Positions 1 to 12,169 of a stretch of 64,000 nucleotides of DNA are shown here, piece by piece. Location: positions 186,001 through 250,000 of the forward strand of contig JAGTJM010000007.1 in NCBI GenBank assembly GCA_020747015.1, given 5' to 3'. Made by a program: the position numbers and the translations under genes. Numbering within the stretch: position 1 is the stretch's first letter; every line of letters begins with the position of its first letter. The DNA is from Pyrenochaeta sp. MPI-SDFR-AT-0127. Its lineage: Eukaryota > Ascomycota > Dothideomycetes > Pleosporales > Cucurbitariaceae. Under the pieces are notes generated by a model, which made no database searches, had not been told where the DNA came from, and worked only from the letters and a program-made list of their open reading frames with translations.

Positions 1-19
1 TTGCAGCGGGAACTAGCTA

Positions 20-2322
20 ACGTAATTCCCGGCATCTTGACCATCCCTGCATCTCGACCACCCATCCAAAATCAAGTGCCTGATTTTAAAATGGTCTTAC
101 TCCACAACAGATTAATAAATTTATATAAAAGTTTGAAGACTTATAGAATAGAACCTTAAGAAGTTACTTTTACTTTATTTAGTCTAAAAACCCGCCGTGG
201 AGGACCACTTTTGCGCCCGGTCCTCGAAACTCTCGAAACCTGCCCATCCTGATTTGACCCATTGCGACCTGATCCACGAACGGCTGCAGACAAATTTGCT
301 GCCATAGCCTGATTCTCCGAGACCTGTTTCTCTATTCGAGTCGCTTTTTTTAGGCGCCTTCGCCTGTTCCTGGGTTGCGATCTTGCGCCTTTTTACCGCT
401 GGTTTTCCTAGATCTTCTCCACCCCGCTTTCTCTGAGCCTCTCGCTCAGCAGCTAATTGAGCCTTTTTTTCAAGCTGGATTTGTTTTGAAATAAGTCTTT
501 CAGCTTTGCGCTCTTCCTTCTGTTTTGCAGCATGTTCGCGCTCTGCAATTTTGGCTTGTTTCTTTGCCTCTCTTTCTCGTGCCTTTTCCGCCTTTGCCCG
601 GGCTTTCTCCTCCTTGTCTTGCGCCTGCTGGACCTTCCTTTCCTCTGCGAGAGACTTTTGCAGTTGGCTTTCAATCTCTATCTCTTCTGCTCGTTGTCTA
701 ACTATTGCAACCTTTGATGGCGTAAAGAATTGCGCTTCTCCAGGCCGTTCTTTATCAAAAAGTCCCATACCTTTGCCTCTTTTCCGCTTTTTCTTCTCTC
801 CCACAAGTGCTGCACGCAACCCGATAACCTCATGCTGGAGAATATCATTCCGAACTGCCAGCTTCCTACACGCTCGGATAATTTCTTCCATCTTGGCCGT
901 GTGCACGGCTTGTTCCTTGCGGATTTCTTTGGCCAGCCGAACGGATTCCTCTCACAGACCCCGGCGTCTTCTTCTTTAAATCATTGTCACTGTTTTCCGA
1001 AGACGGAGTCTTTGCCTTTATTGACTTGAGGACCTTTTCGGGCTCAAGAGGGAAGATTCCAGGCCCGGAAAATGCCGATTTAATGTTTGATACGGTGAGC
1101 GAGCGCTCCCAGGCCGTTGAAAAAAGCCGCCAGAAGCTTCGTTTTGTTAAGCGAGCGAATCCGCAGCTGGATTGAATCAACTGATCCATCTCTTGTGAGT
1201 ATGCATGCGCAAGAGGCGAGAAAATGCCAACGTCAAGTGGCTGCAGGCGGTGGGTTGAATGTGGAGGTAAAACCACTAGTAGAATCCTGTTCTCGTCGCA
1301 ATAGTTGATAAAACGGAGGTTTATGTGACTTGAATGGCCATCGGCGGGTAACAGACGCCTCGAATTGCCCGCTTTCTTCTTTGTATGCCGGTCAAATATC
1401 TCGAGCCATTTTATCCCAAGATCCTCGTTTTCCATCCTTTTTCTGAAGTTACGAGGCATGCACGGTCAGATGAGTGATCAAAATCCTCTAACCGGGTGTC
1501 TTGAAGGTCTCCAGAGGTACTCTGGTAAATAAGAGCTGGTGGAATGGCCGTTCCGTCCGCGCAGATACAGGCCAGTAGAGAGCTAAATTCTCGGCTCCCA
1601 TCTTGGCTCGCACCAATGATTTTTTTTGCTCTTGGGTCGTTGGATTCCAACTATGCGCTTTATAAAATGGCAGATTCTAAGAAGAAAGCCTTTCTCATCA
1701 AAGTTGTGGATGTTGTGTGGCTTTATGTGGTATTTTTCTATTATTCGCTTCAACTTTTAAGCCGTTAGTAATAGAATATAATATTGGGCTTTAGGACTTT
1801 GCATGAGCGTAGAAGTGTTCAAAATAAGCAGAATTATCAGCGACTTGACGCGTTTGATCGATTGCGCGAAGATAGAGGCTTTTAATCTTGTCTTGGTGAC
1901 GCTTGCAGAATGTGGCGACCCAGTTCTTTCCAGGCTGCTTTTTCGCAATCTCATACACGAGATTCCTGAGAATTTGAGGTGTAGGGGGTAGGCCATGATC
2001 CGAAAGATTATTATTATGCTGTATAAGAACCTCTTCTTTTTCAATTGTAAGCAGCATATGAGATTCAGAGTATGCGAGCTCTTTCGGCTTCGAAATACCT
2101 TTATGCCTGCGCTGGAGGGTTCTGCGATCGATTTTAAATTTCTTTGCAGTCGCAGAATAATTTGGCACTTCTTGTGATTCCAGATCATCAAGCGCCTTCT
2201 AAATATCTACTTCGCTGACCATTTGGCGCCGTGTTGAAGTTGAGTGGTGAAGAGGCGGTGAGGGTGGTCAAGATGCAGGGATGGTCAAGATGCAGGGATG
2301 GTCAAGATGCCGGGGATTACGT
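20..2322 (-). mobile_element. pogo/Fot1-type DNA transposon, decayed, with intact ends
   Basis: The element has terminal inverted repeats that start ACGTAATTCCCGGCATCTTG on the left (20-63) and ACGTAATCCCCGGCATCTTG on the right, read inward from 2322. Both ends are flanked by the dinucleotide TA (18-19 and 2323-2324), the target duplication of Tc1/mariner-pogo elements. The right end carries about three tandem copies of an 18 bp motif (CATCTTGACCATCCCTG and variants); the left has fewer. The transposase lies on the minus strand and is broken. Boundaries are seen directly; family assignment rests on the HTH plus DDE motifs of the coding part. Confidence 0.88.
184..2222 (-). pseudogene. pogo-type transposase pseudogene
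   Basis: Read from 2222 down to 184. The N-terminus (2168-1791) is a helix-turn-helix/CENP-B-like DNA-binding region with the motif TAKKFKIDRRTLQRRHKG, followed by the linker typical of fungal pogo proteins (KKQPGKNWVATFCKRH). The catalytic core is split over frames: NFDEKGF near 1705, then a second frame at 1459-866 with DGHSSH and PLDVGIF, the second and third acidic positions of the DDE/DDD superfamily. The C-terminus (906-184) is a long Lys/Glu/Arg-rich coiled coil. A TAG sits at 2199-2201 seven codons after the likely ATG at 2222, and at least three more frame breaks occur, so no full protein can be made. The element is non-autonomous. Confidence 0.85.
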
Positions 2323-2400
2323 TAAGCGCAAGGCATCAATAAACGCTTACCCTATGTATCTCACCCCGGCATGTAGCTGCCTTGAGCTTCAGACACCACC

Positions 2401-4086
2401 ATGGTGTTCCCGTATACCTTTTTATTTGCTGCTGCTGCTAGTGTTAAATGCTATGAAGCTTCAATTGCCCACCCACCACCAGACTTGGACCCCAATGACG
2501 CTGTGCTGAAGCATGCATTTGCCACCATCAACACAGCTCTCACCATCGCGATTGCTGCCCCTGAGTTTGCCTCTACCTCCTTTTCCATAGAAATCACGTC
2601 TTCGAAAGAATCGCTATGGTCCGAGCACCACACAGCCCGCGAGCGTAACGCCTCTCGTCCTGATATTCCCGAAGTGAACGGCGACGCGTTGTACCGAATC
2701 GCGAGCATTACCAAGACCTTTACTGTACTCGGCACACTTTACCAACACGAGGCGGGCAATCTGAGCCTTGATGACCCTGTAGACAAGTACATCAAGGAAT
2801 TGAAGGAGAAGCAAGAGGGTACAATACCATGGAAGGACATCACGCTGCGGAGCCTTGCCAGCCAGCTGAGCGGCATACCTCGCGAGTGTACTATAGATCC
2901 TTCTCACAAATGTACAACAGAAAAAGGTATGCGGGCTGATCTCTTTATGCAGTTGCACAGAGTGATTTCATAAATACCGACAACTCAGGCTTGAAAGCGC
3001 CAGCTGATATGGGCTTACCGCCCATGTCTCGAGAAGGTTTGATTGATTGTGACGATTACTCAAATTATGAAAAGCCATGCACTGCGAAGGGTGAGAACCG
3101 AAGAGAATAGGTCGAAACTGTGGCTGACATGCTCTAGACCTTCTTACTGAAGTCAAGTCAAAACGCCCGCTCTTCGCTCCTAATATGAAGTCGACTTATT
3201 CCAACGTCGCATTCGAACTTCTCGGCCTTGTTCTCGAAAGGGTGACAAACCAGACATACAAAAAGTACATAGATGATGCTATCTTCAAGCCATTGAACAT
3301 GTCAAAAGCACACTATCCTTGCCTCCAGATTCCGCTGGAGTCATACCGCTGAATCCTCAATACTGGGACGTAGACGAAGGCATTCAAAACCCTACTGGCG
3401 GGATTTATAGTTCCTCGAAAGATCTCTCTAAGTTCCTCCGCTACATTTTGTCAAATTACAACTCTCTCGCCGGCCTCAATTGGATGCATCCGGTTTCGCC
3501 ATCAGAATGTCTTAACGGAATGCCCCGGGAGATATTTCATACCGATCGTATCCCCAAGGATTCCAGGCGGACGGTACGCCCTATCAGCAAAAGCGGCGGC
3601 TTGCCAGGTTACACATCTTTTATAATCATGGTTCCCGATTTCGACATTGGCATCACCGTATTGGTCGCAGGGAAGCCTGAAATAATCCGCAAGATGATTG
3701 ATGCCGTAGGTACAACGATCGTCCGTGCCGCCGAGGAAGTCACCACACGCCAGCTCCAGGAACGATACGTAGGGACTTATGAATCCACAAATGCTACACT
3801 CAACTCCTCCATAACGCTTGTAGCAGATGGCCGCGGCCTCGTCGTTGAAAAGTTCATCTCAAACGAGCGGACCGAAGTTGAGGGGAGCATTTGGTATGAC
3901 TATTGTATTACAAATTTGGATCTTCCGATGTATGCTGGTATGGCATATAACGAGTTAGTGTTCTGGGACAAGGAGAAAGATGGCAAATACGGCACGGTAG
4001 AGCTTAGTGCTTTCCGAGTCAATTTGACTAGGACTGAGAAGGATGAAGGATTGTGGCAAGATAAGCAAGAATTTCTTGAATTATAA
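2401..4086 (+). pseudogene. beta-lactamase-like serine hydrolase (class C type), one frame break
   Basis: ATG at 2401 in a good fungal context (CACCATGG). The first 20 residues form a secretion signal. Exons: 2401-2926, 2989-3090, 3138 onward; introns 2927-2988 (62 bp) and 3091-3137 (47 bp) keep the frame. The catalytic SxxK motif is SITK (in YRIASITKTF) and the YxN motif is YSN (in TYSNVAFELLG), both hallmarks of the serine beta-lactamase/penicillin-binding fold; the C-terminal half matches fungal beta-lactamase-like proteins with an added beta domain. Between about 3311 and 3320 the frame shifts by one base, after which the ORF runs open to TAA at 4084-4086. Such proteins occur in fungal secondary-metabolite loci and as secreted esterase-like enzymes; substrate unknown. 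It is either a recent pseudogene or contains a sequencing error, since everything else is well kept. Confidence 0.82.
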
Positions 4087-4114
4087 CAGATCCCCGACAT
4101 TAGAGACTAGACTA

Positions 4115-4179
4115 CGGCAAATTTCCGCCATACCACTGCTTGGCGTAATAATTTCCCATCTACCACTGTTTTGAGTACA
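4115..4179 (+). repeat. orphan MULE terminal inverted repeat
   Basis: This 65 bp stretch matches the left end of the MULE at 38134 (CGGCAAAT, TACCACTGCTTGGCGTAAT, CCCATCTACCACTGTTTTGA) with only about four differences. No partner repeat or transposase is present nearby; the similarity stops abruptly near 4179. It lies 28 bp past the stop codon of the beta-lactamase-like gene. I infer a solo end left by an aborted transposition or a deletion. Confidence 0.8.
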
Positions 4180-4795
4180 GTAGGTTTCGGGGCTTGAGGG
4201 CGAGGGAGCTATCGAGGTCGTCGTGCGTTGGACCGCATCTCAATGTGCGTAGGATAGCTGTGTTGACCGCTTCGACGTTGGAAACACGTTGGCCGACTGA
4301 CAAGCGCCGTGGCCGTGCGGATCTTGGCACTGCTCCCAATCCCAAGCCGGATTTAATCAATAAACGGGCAATGTTATGTCAGCTTTGACAAGAATTGCTC
4401 TGATTGGAGGGTTTTTAACGAAAGTACTGGTCTGCGTGGCGATCGCGCATGAATCCGCGCCTGGATCAGCCCCCACGGCCAATCATGGCTCCTAAGTGTT
4501 TCTATTGGATCCCTAGACGTATACGAAAACTGCGCATGTGATGCGATAGATGGAAATGATGGTGGTGGCTCTGTGTTGGGGAGGTTCGTTATTACTATAA
4601 AGAAGGTCTCCTCGCGGATCGGAAGGGCAAGCGACTATGCGGCTGTAATTTTTGTATAGATGCACGTGGATGGGTTCAGGGGTCATCTTAGTATGTGGGT
4701 TAAGAGGAATTTTAGATTATTAACGCGTGTACAGGTTTTTGTATTGCTGCAAAGTCTAAGTACCTACAATTTTGTCCGTTACGGCGGTTGTTCCG
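4180..4795. other. no gene recognised
   Basis: Only short ORFs of 60-75 codons with no recognisable motif. A minus-strand ORF (4360-4160) overlaps the MULE repeat and is not supported. Confidence 0.5.
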
Positions 4796-5092
4796 TTACG
4801 AAGGGATGCACGTTACGTCAACGAGAATTCTGGCTACCTGGATTTCCCTGCATCTGGCTAGAGGAGTTCTTCCCCTTGTATTCTTAGCTTCAAGCTTTGC
4901 TCCTTTATGGATCAAGAACTCAGCAATGCTTGTATCCTTACACTTTGACAACAGAAAACCTCCCTTGACGATAGGCTCTGACTCAAGCAACCTACGCACG
5001 CTTTTGAGGTCATTGTGTAGGACAGCCCGCGACAATCGCTGATACGTTGACAGCTTAAGCTCTTTCATGGTGTGTTTTCCGTCTCTCTTCAA
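4796..5092 (-). pseudogene. ankyrin-repeat protein fragment
   Basis: A 98-codon ORF from ATG 5092 to TAA at 4796. It contains two ankyrin-like helical units: LSRAVLHNDLKSVRRLLESE and IAEFLIHKGAKLEAKNTRGR followed by TPLARC. The pattern (LL..GA.....N..G.TPL) is the family signature. Full ankyrin proteins have many more units, and no continuation is seen on either side, so this is best read as a scrap of a larger gene, although a very small expressed protein cannot be excluded. Confidence 0.55.
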
Positions 5093-6058
5093 ATAGTTTA
5101 ACTTTGTTGTCGAATAAAATAAGAAGTTGCTCCCAACATTGGCTTGACTATATATCTGTTGTGCTTACACGCTATGTGACTACTGGAATACTAACGATAA
5201 TGAAGAAGATGATTATGAGACGACAATTATGATGGCTCGTATTTTCTCACGCTTCTCTGCTTCTATGTAACGAATACACATTTGTCATCGCTTGATCACT
5301 ACCATAGCGTCACCATAGATCACTAGGTCTTAGGTCACGCAGCGGATGTACGGTGTTCTATGACGGTCAACAAGCCCGAAGGCATAGTCAGCACTTATTG
5401 ACACGGCACGGCATGCTTTCTGCATGCGCTTTGCAATTCGTGCAACCTCGAAAAATTATCCGTATGTATAACTTCCCCCCTATCTTTCCACATACAGATC
5501 ATTGGGTAGCTTGTTTGTAGGTAGTGTAACCAGAGGTGTAGTAGACTTCTGATGATATTGTGTCAGCCGATCATTCCCTCGATGATGGTAGAGACAATCA
5601 CAATCACAAGGATGTTGTCAGCGAAGCCAAAACCCTGATACTTGAACTGTCATAAGTGCGAGCGAAGGCCTATATGTGGTGAGAGCTTGCTTGGCTGCAT
5701 TATGCCTGATCATCTCTCCGCGTGCTACGATGCCCTACTGTATGCCTGTCTTGGGCTGTATCTGAACGTATAGCTCATTCGTGTTTCGATGGATACTGAA
5801 AACTGACGTGTCAGCGTCTTTCTCGTTATTGGTCAGTATTTAAGAAGCGCTAGTACCATAGTTGTCGCCCAGTTTGTCAAAGGATGTCAATTAGCTGCAA
5901 GCTTAGCAACAATCTCCGCAAATAAGACTACTAAGCTATGGACTCTTAACCATCACCGTAGACAGGAAGGACAAGGGTCAATACTATTGTCAGATTCAAG
6001 GACTATTTGGCTTGATCTTTGATGAATTTTTGATGATGAACGTGATGGATTGATTGTG
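5093..6058. other. no gene recognised
   Basis: AT-rich intergenic DNA with scattered short inverted motifs but no ORF longer than about 60 codons and no repeat shared with the rest of the window that I could detect. Confidence 0.5.
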
Positions 6059-6170
6059 TGTTGTCTCCCCTCCTTTCTATGGCTGCTGTGCTTCCGGAGG
6101 TTTCGAAGATCGTAGTATCGATCCTTCTTATCCTGTGCAGTACTTCTGAGTTTATCTTTTATATCTAACA
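6059..6170. repeat. dispersed repeat with LTR-like ends, copy 1
   Basis: Begins TGTTGTCTCC and ends TATATCTAACA. The internal words CTTCCGGAGGTT and GCAGTACTTCTGAG recur in the same order at 32868-32997. TG...CA ends suggest a solo LTR, but no five-base flanking duplication is visible, so the class is uncertain. Confidence 0.45.
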
Positions 6171-7070
6171 GGCCTTACAGCACTTGTGTAATCTGACATC
6201 TATATCGCTACAGATGGCGTACTACGGGCTGAACAAGGTCGTAAGTTAGCTGCCTGTAGCTAATATAGCTGTCCAAGCGGGTAGTAACAGTGAGGCTGCT
6301 CGCTCATGCCTGCGAGCACCTCCGACGTGTGGCAAGTGTTACATACCCGGAAATAATAGAACTCAATGTAGACAGCAACAAAGCAGCTTATCACAAAATG
6401 TTATATCAACCCACTGTGTAGTCATTGAGTAATTGTCGTTCAGCTGCATTCGCTTTAGTGGGTGTGGCCGATATGGTAGTTGAACACGTTAAGGACAGCA
6501 TAACTGACTAACGCAGATTACGCCAGCGTAGGCAGTCCTGTCAGCGCCTTCGCGAGCTGAGCCTATGACCGTCAGTCTAAGCTTCTCGTACAGTGCACTA
6601 TTGGAGGTTCAGGCGGCGTACGGTTCCCACTAAGGAAAATCGCTGTTAGTGGCTTTTATTTATGCTTCGAAGGATCCAAAACGAAATACTGCGTTGAAAT
6701 TATAGCGGTTAATCAATTGAAGCAGACATGATCTTCGAGATACGCTCCAGAATCTCGAATCTTCTTAGACTGTCTACATTCGTAGCATAGCTAGAATATA
6801 TCGGCTCCTGCTGCGCCAAATCCAGTCAACGCTAAGTCCTTGAATGATCAATGAAGTAGATAGCTTTGTATTTCGTCTGAAGCAAAGCACTCTGTCGATA
6901 AGTGATGATACCATGTCTATGACGCATACAATGTATTCATATATATCCACATATATATGCCGGTCATGCTTGCGCTTACCATTGGAAGGGCGTCATACGA
7001 TACCCTCATATACGCAGTGGAGGGCCGCACTTTCTTTCACTTTCTGCTGTTCAAGAGCAGCCTCTGTGCT
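6171..7070. other. no gene recognised
   Basis: No credible coding region. The last few hundred bases are the upstream region of the glutathione S-transferase kappa gene. Confidence 0.45.
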
Positions 7071-8022
7071 ATGGCAAATCCCAAGACCACCCTGTTCGTC
7101 GATATCGGGAGTCCTTTCTGCTACATGGCGCTCCATCTCCTCCGAGTAAGTACAGCAAGAGTCGTGGACTTATGTCCTCGCATCCTAGCCAGATCTCTAT
7201 TACAGTCTGACTGGGACAGGACTCTCCCGCCTTCAAGCGATACGACATTACGTATACGCCCATCTTGCTTGGCGAGCTTCTGAAGATGTGTGACAACAAG
7301 CCACCATTGCAGATCAAGAGTGAGTAAGCCTTTTCCGCGTGGCGATCAAGGCAGGCACACCTCAATCCGTTGACTCATAACGCTGCATCCGTCAACTTCT
7401 CTAACGGGCTCAGATAAAAGTGACTGGCTCAAAAAGGAACACTTTCGATGGGCCAAGCTACTACACATTCCCGTATCGCCAGATTTACCCTCACGTTTTC
7501 CGGTGAACACCGGTCCTGTACGCTCCCGTGCCCAACGCTCAACAGACTACTAACTGACATAGATGCAACGAGCGTTAACCGCTATTTCCATTTTATATCC
7601 TGATGTACTTCCTAGTGCAATCAGTCTCTTGTACCTAAACTTCTGGAACCACCATATCTATCCTGCCGCACCAGAACAGCTGCACACCATTATGACTGCC
7701 TTAGTGGGATCAGACAAAAGAGCAGAAAAGATCATAAGCACTAGAAATAGTGATGAGATGAAGAACAAGCTGATGCAAGCTACCTCTTCGGCCTTCGAGG
7801 AGGGCGCCTTTGGATTGCCCTGGATGATTGGTGAGTATCCATCACATTCACTAGCATCTTCCTGCACTTTTGGTCGATCTTACGGCAGCAGCTTACATTA
7901 CTATAGCGACTAGCACGGATGGACACAAGGAATCATTCTAGGGCATACAATCCATAGGTCAAGTATACGACCACTTAGAGCTTCCTAGGCTTGAATACGG
8001 GGGTAAAAGAGCTCTCCTTTAA
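7071..8022 (+). pseudogene. Glutathione S-transferase kappa (DsbA-like) with premature stop
   Basis: Five exons: 7071-7145, 7220-7319, 7414-7517, 7563-7830, 7907 onward; all introns are 45-94 bp with GT/AG ends and keep phase. The product begins MANPKTTLFVDIGSPFCYMA, the thioredoxin-fold start of the GST kappa/2-hydroxychromene-2-carboxylate isomerase family; the segment KKEHFRWAKLLHIPV and the end of exon 4 (EEGAFGLPWMI) are family-typical. In exon 5 the codon at 7939-7941 is TAG, where relatives have a conserved Trp; reading through it the frame stays open for 26 more family-like codons to TAA at 8020-8022. The family conjugates glutathione in mitochondria or peroxisomes. The stop would remove about 10% of the protein, including its last helix, so activity is doubtful. 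Confidence 0.8.
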
Positions 8023-8746
8023 GAATGTCATTTATTTGTGTCTATCATCAGAGAGGAACTAACCGGCGAGCAGATCGGAAGGGCTGCAGGAAGTGACTAG
8101 GGAAGATTGGTTATTTTCATACGTTTGCAAGGGTCATGTCGAAATACATCTACACGTCCGATTCAGATATGTTAGAAATGTAGGGCTCTTCGACTTCTAG
8201 GAATCAGAGTTCTCCTCGAATAATGTGACGCAGCCCTGCGTTGCTGCTGTTGTGGCTTCCCAAGAGGCAGCACTATGCGTTCCACGAATGCACGTCCGGA
8301 ACGGGGGGAATAGACGTGCACCTGAGCTTTCCATATCTTTGATATCCGCACTTGCATACAATCTTAACATTAACCTGAGTCATATGATTGCTGGACACAA
8401 ACAGTCTCTAAAGAAGACACATTCTTGTTTTGATCGGAGAATCACCTTATCTGGTTACACAACTCTCAGGTGCAGGAACCAAAGCACATGTAACAAACTG
8501 CAACACCAGAATCCCGAAAAGCTGCCACTACCGGAGCCATAGAAAGTGCACTTGATTGGGACTCAGATAGCATCGATCAATAGTTGTGGAGACTAATACT
8601 TTCAGGCTCCACATGTATAGGAACAAGCGACTTATACAACTACTAGATGGAGGCAGGCTGGATAGGTTTGCAGATGTAACCTAGACGTTCGCTAGAGTTT
8701 AGGCTTAAGGAGTTTAATGGAACACCTCTGCTTGCAATACAGTGCT
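8023..8746. other. no gene recognised
   Basis: No supported gene. ORFs of up to 105 codons on either strand have no recognisable motif and unbalanced composition. Confidence 0.45.
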
Positions 8747-8748
8747 TA

Positions 8749-8968
8749 GCGAATGCGGCTTCACCTTTGCAGGCAGCAACACCAACTGGAGCCGATCAGC
8801 CAAACATGGGTCCGGCCTAGGTTTTGTTGATCGCTGACCAATAATATCGTTTGGTTAATGCTGACCGTTAGCGCTTAACTACGTGCGGAAGGTGGGGCTA
8901 AGCACACTTGCTAGCAGATCGGCGTGAAACGGTGTTGCAGCTTTTTGCAAGGGTGAAGCCGCATTCGC
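8749..8968. mobile_element. 220 bp MITE with TA duplication
   Basis: The ends are inverted repeats of about 35 bp: left GCGAATGCGGCTTCACCTTT, right (reverse complement) GCGAATGCGGCTTCACCCTT, both continuing into a shared GCAACACC. TA flanks both sides (8747-8748, 8969-8970). No coding capacity. The TA duplication points to a Tc1/mariner-superfamily transposase in trans. A related single end (GGTGAAGCCGATTTCGC next to TA) lies at 11756-11774. Confidence 0.75.
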
Positions 8969-9883
8969 TAGCGACTATAAAGATATCATGTGCCCTCATG
9001 GTACCACAGCGGTTGCATATCAGGCTAACTATTGACTCTATTGACTCTGCTTATGCATCTTCGCTACTCGTATTGGGATTTGGATGGAAGCCCACCATGG
9101 TGGAACACCAACTGTGTGGAATACCATTCCATAGTAAGCAGGTAAACAAGCATAAGAAAGGGCAGCAAGGCGTTAGCAGAAAATTAAGCATGATACCGTG
9201 GTTTCGCTTGATGTTGGATTTGCACCTATAGCGCTTACGCTTGAGCGTGTTCTCATACTGTCAGCCACAATCAAGGTGCATTGCCATGTAGTGCCAGTTC
9301 ATTCTGCTACGTCCCACAAAATGTCACCATCTCTCCAACTACGTAACCTCGCGAGCTTGTCGGTGTGGTCGTCATTGGAGATCGTGTCGTAGGGTTTTTC
9401 GCAGATAAGCCAGGCTGGGGTGCTGGAGACAAGACAAGCCCGTGTAACGATCGATACACTTACATCATGTTGTGCTTCTTCAGTTACAGACCTCGGCAGC
9501 TCAATGTGTATGTGCTGAGTAGCACTAATCGTGTAGCAGCGGTTCGCAGCATAGTGACAGGAGATGTGGAGAGAATATTTTAACATTGTAACATTAACAG
9601 AGAGCCATCAGATTTCCGCATGATCAGCTCGATTCCCTAGCGCTGAACGTTATGTACCGGCATGATCTTCGCAACCAATTTTTTAAAAGATTCCGCATCT
9701 TGAAGATTCCGTCAATCCTGGCAACCTTCGCCAGCGACATCTATTCTCCGCCCCACTGTTGCGATCGAACTCAATTTGCATGCTCAAATGAGGCCGAGTA
9801 ATAAGAGGCAATTCGCCGAATAAGTGAATCGCGACCATCCTGCGAAGCGAACAACATGCTAACGTCTATCCTGCGGCACAGAT
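8969..9883. other. no gene recognised
   Basis: Low-complexity-free intergenic DNA with no supported ORF; the last 150 bp are upstream of the ORF at 9884. Confidence 0.45.
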
Positions 9884-10522
9884 ATGAACGATCAATTTGG
9901 TTCTCGTTTCTTCAGCCTGCCCCCCGAACTCAGAAGTCGTGTCTATGTCGAGCTTCTATGCCCCAAGGCTCTCAGCTTCGCTGACCTTGCCCGATGCTCG
10001 AGTAGCTCTATCGCAAGGGACCAGCAAAGAGCACTAATGAGGTCTCCGCTATATCCCGCCCTATTATCCACATGTCGCAAAATACGCGACGAAGCAATCG
10101 ATTTCCTCTACGAACTGCACATATTCCATGCTCACCCATCATTGTTGACTGCTTTTCCCCACTACAGGCCACCGGCGAAAGATATCATTTATCCGGATGG
10201 CTTGTCAAGGATTAAACGATGGCAGATCACGATACGCTTAGATATTGATCCGCACTTCGACCTCAACCAATGCACCTCTGCCTTCTCTGGTGCCGAATAC
10301 CTAGAGATATATGCTTGGCAAGCTGCGAGCAACTACGCCGCAGAAGCAGTACTTAGGCTCTTTGAGGGAATACGAGGTGTGAGAGTAGCCAGGGTGCGCG
10401 GCAGTGTGGATGTCGGTTGGAGGCTTTGGTTGGAGTCATGCATGATTAGACCATTGGAACGAGATCAACTCTTGCCAGTGCGGGGGTTGGACAAATCTCA
10501 TTCGTCGCAAAAGTTGTGGTAA
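9884..10522 (+). CDS. F-box/2EXR-like hypothetical protein
   Basis: Single-exon ORF of 212 codons, ATG at 9884, TAA at 10520. The N-terminus reads FFSLPPELRSRVYVELL, then ALLSTCRKIRDEAIDFLYEL about 60 residues later. This LPPE(L/I)R..(V/I)Y...LL plus CR.I..EA...LY arrangement is the signature of a very large fungal family related to F-box proteins (2EXR/DUF7730 type), usually without a characterised role. The rest is alpha/beta with no further motif. There is no intron and no obvious break, so it may be a real gene; isolated copies in gene-poor regions are common. Confidence 0.62.
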   Translation: MNDQFGSRFFSLPPELRSRVYVELLCPKALSFADLARCSSSSIARDQQRALMRSPLYPALLSTCRKIRDEAIDFLYELHIFHAHPSLLTAFPHYRPPAKDIIYPDGLSRIKRWQITIRLDIDPHFDLNQCTSAFSGAEYLEIYAWQAASNYAAEAVLRLFEGIRGVRVARVRGSVDVGWRLWLESCMIRPLERDQLLPVRGLDKSHSSQKLW

Positions 10523-12169
10523 GATTGTAAACTAGATCGAGTGCCGGACAGGGTTAAGAAAGCGGATGAATCATATTGCTTCTGTCGACCACCCCTTGAC
10601 CACAAATGTTGCTCGCGCTCTTCGTCATAGAGAGCAACAGTAGCTAGTCGACCGAGCCTGAGAAGATGTTCACGGGATACTCATGAGGTGAGCGCCGTAA
10701 GAGTATTCCATGTCTGCAGATCTGAGGCTCATGATGTCTAAAAGGCCTTCCATAATACTGCATTTAGCACAATGAGTCTAGCGGCTCTCCTTTAGACGCA
10801 ACTGGGCCTCGTCGACCAAGACTGGGGCACCCAAAATCAGTCAGAGTGGAGCGTTAGTTGCAAAATCGTACAAGTCTTCGCATGATTTCGACACCTTAAT
10901 GCGTTCCTGCCTAGACTTCAATGCTCATAGCCAGGTTCTTGTCATAGGAAGACTCCATTTGACCTACACTTTTGGCACTCATTCTTGTGTTTGTTCTCAT
11001 ACTAGCAAGCTAACATCGACGTGATGGCCGTCAGCAATTTAGTCTCGTTAGCTGTTCCATGCCTTACGTTAATCTGTTTCATAATATCCTTGCCTCATTG
11101 ACTGCAACAAGACAGCCGATCCTCATTGATGCGAGCTCGGGCCTGCCCATCAAACAAACGAGCTTCGTTGCGACCGTTATCCAAACGTTTCGACTCCAAA
11201 TCACTCTTCATGAACACAACGAACATATTTCACCATACAGTACTTACATTACTTTCCGAGTTGATTAGCGCAGACAATCTAACCCGCTGACTCGAGATTG
11301 CTGGATCTGACCGTCAGCAACATGGGCGCCAAGGTTTTGGTAGACTATCGTATCCATGTAGCGTCGGAAGATCATAGCGTTGGCACAACGGTGACTGGTG
11401 ATGTTGAGCAATCGCTTTGTACAACCAGCCTTGAAGAGCGGGAAATGGGAGCCTCGGACGCCATTACTTAGCACTCATCCATCGCGACACGGCCCGCACA
11501 CAGTGCTGACAGTCATAGATATATGGCCCATTACAGCATTATGGAATCTGTGACTGTAAGCAAGATGGCACAAGCAATGGGTCTTGCAAGGGTGCTTCGC
11601 CCTATCGCCTTCCGTAAGTAGTCAAGCGCTAACTGTCAGCATCATGATCAGCGACGCATGCAAGGGTTTAATCCAGATTACTGGTCAGCGACCGACGCAG
11701 CAACGGCCCACCGTTGCTGGCAGGCCAGCCCCAGTCAAAGTTTGCTGCTCGCAAAGGTGAAGCCGATTTCGCTATTGATTGTATTGTGTGTGTCAGAAGT
11801 CGGACGCTTTAGTCATGTGATGTGGTCCTAGGTTTACAGTGACTATAGCTCTTTGCAAACCCGGCCTCACCTTCTGCACGACCAATGCATTTGTACGACT
11901 CCTGCTATGATGGAATAATCCTAGTTTGGACCAAGTGAACTGTTGCTGATGCTTACGGTCTCAATTCGGCTAGATTGTTGTATATTAGCTACTAACCCCT
12001 TACGCACTGGTCTCTCTAAGCACTTACCGCTCCGATCCGCCCGCAGTAGGCACAGAATACTCCGATGCAACGAGGGCTGTCGGTATCTGATGCACGAACA
12101 TGCTCTGTAATAACTTACAATTACACAACTTATGCGACAAAAGCTGTCAGCACTTCGCCTGTCCTGTTA
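10523..12169. other. gene-poor stretch with degenerate repeats
   Basis: No supported gene. A 27 bp word around 11494-11520 (CGGCCCGCACACAGTGCTGA and on) recurs in diverged form at 12755-12781. The hexamer GTCAGC/GCTGAC occurs unusually often from here to about 13.5 kb. A decayed MITE end lies at 11751-11774. Confidence 0.45.

Noticed and set aside
506..979. 157-codon plus-strand ORF rich in Ser, Arg, Phe
   Set aside because: It is the antisense of the Lys/Glu coiled-coil of the pogo 1 transposase.
4160..4360. 66-codon minus-strand ORF
   Set aside because: Its end runs through the orphan MULE repeat, and it has no motif.
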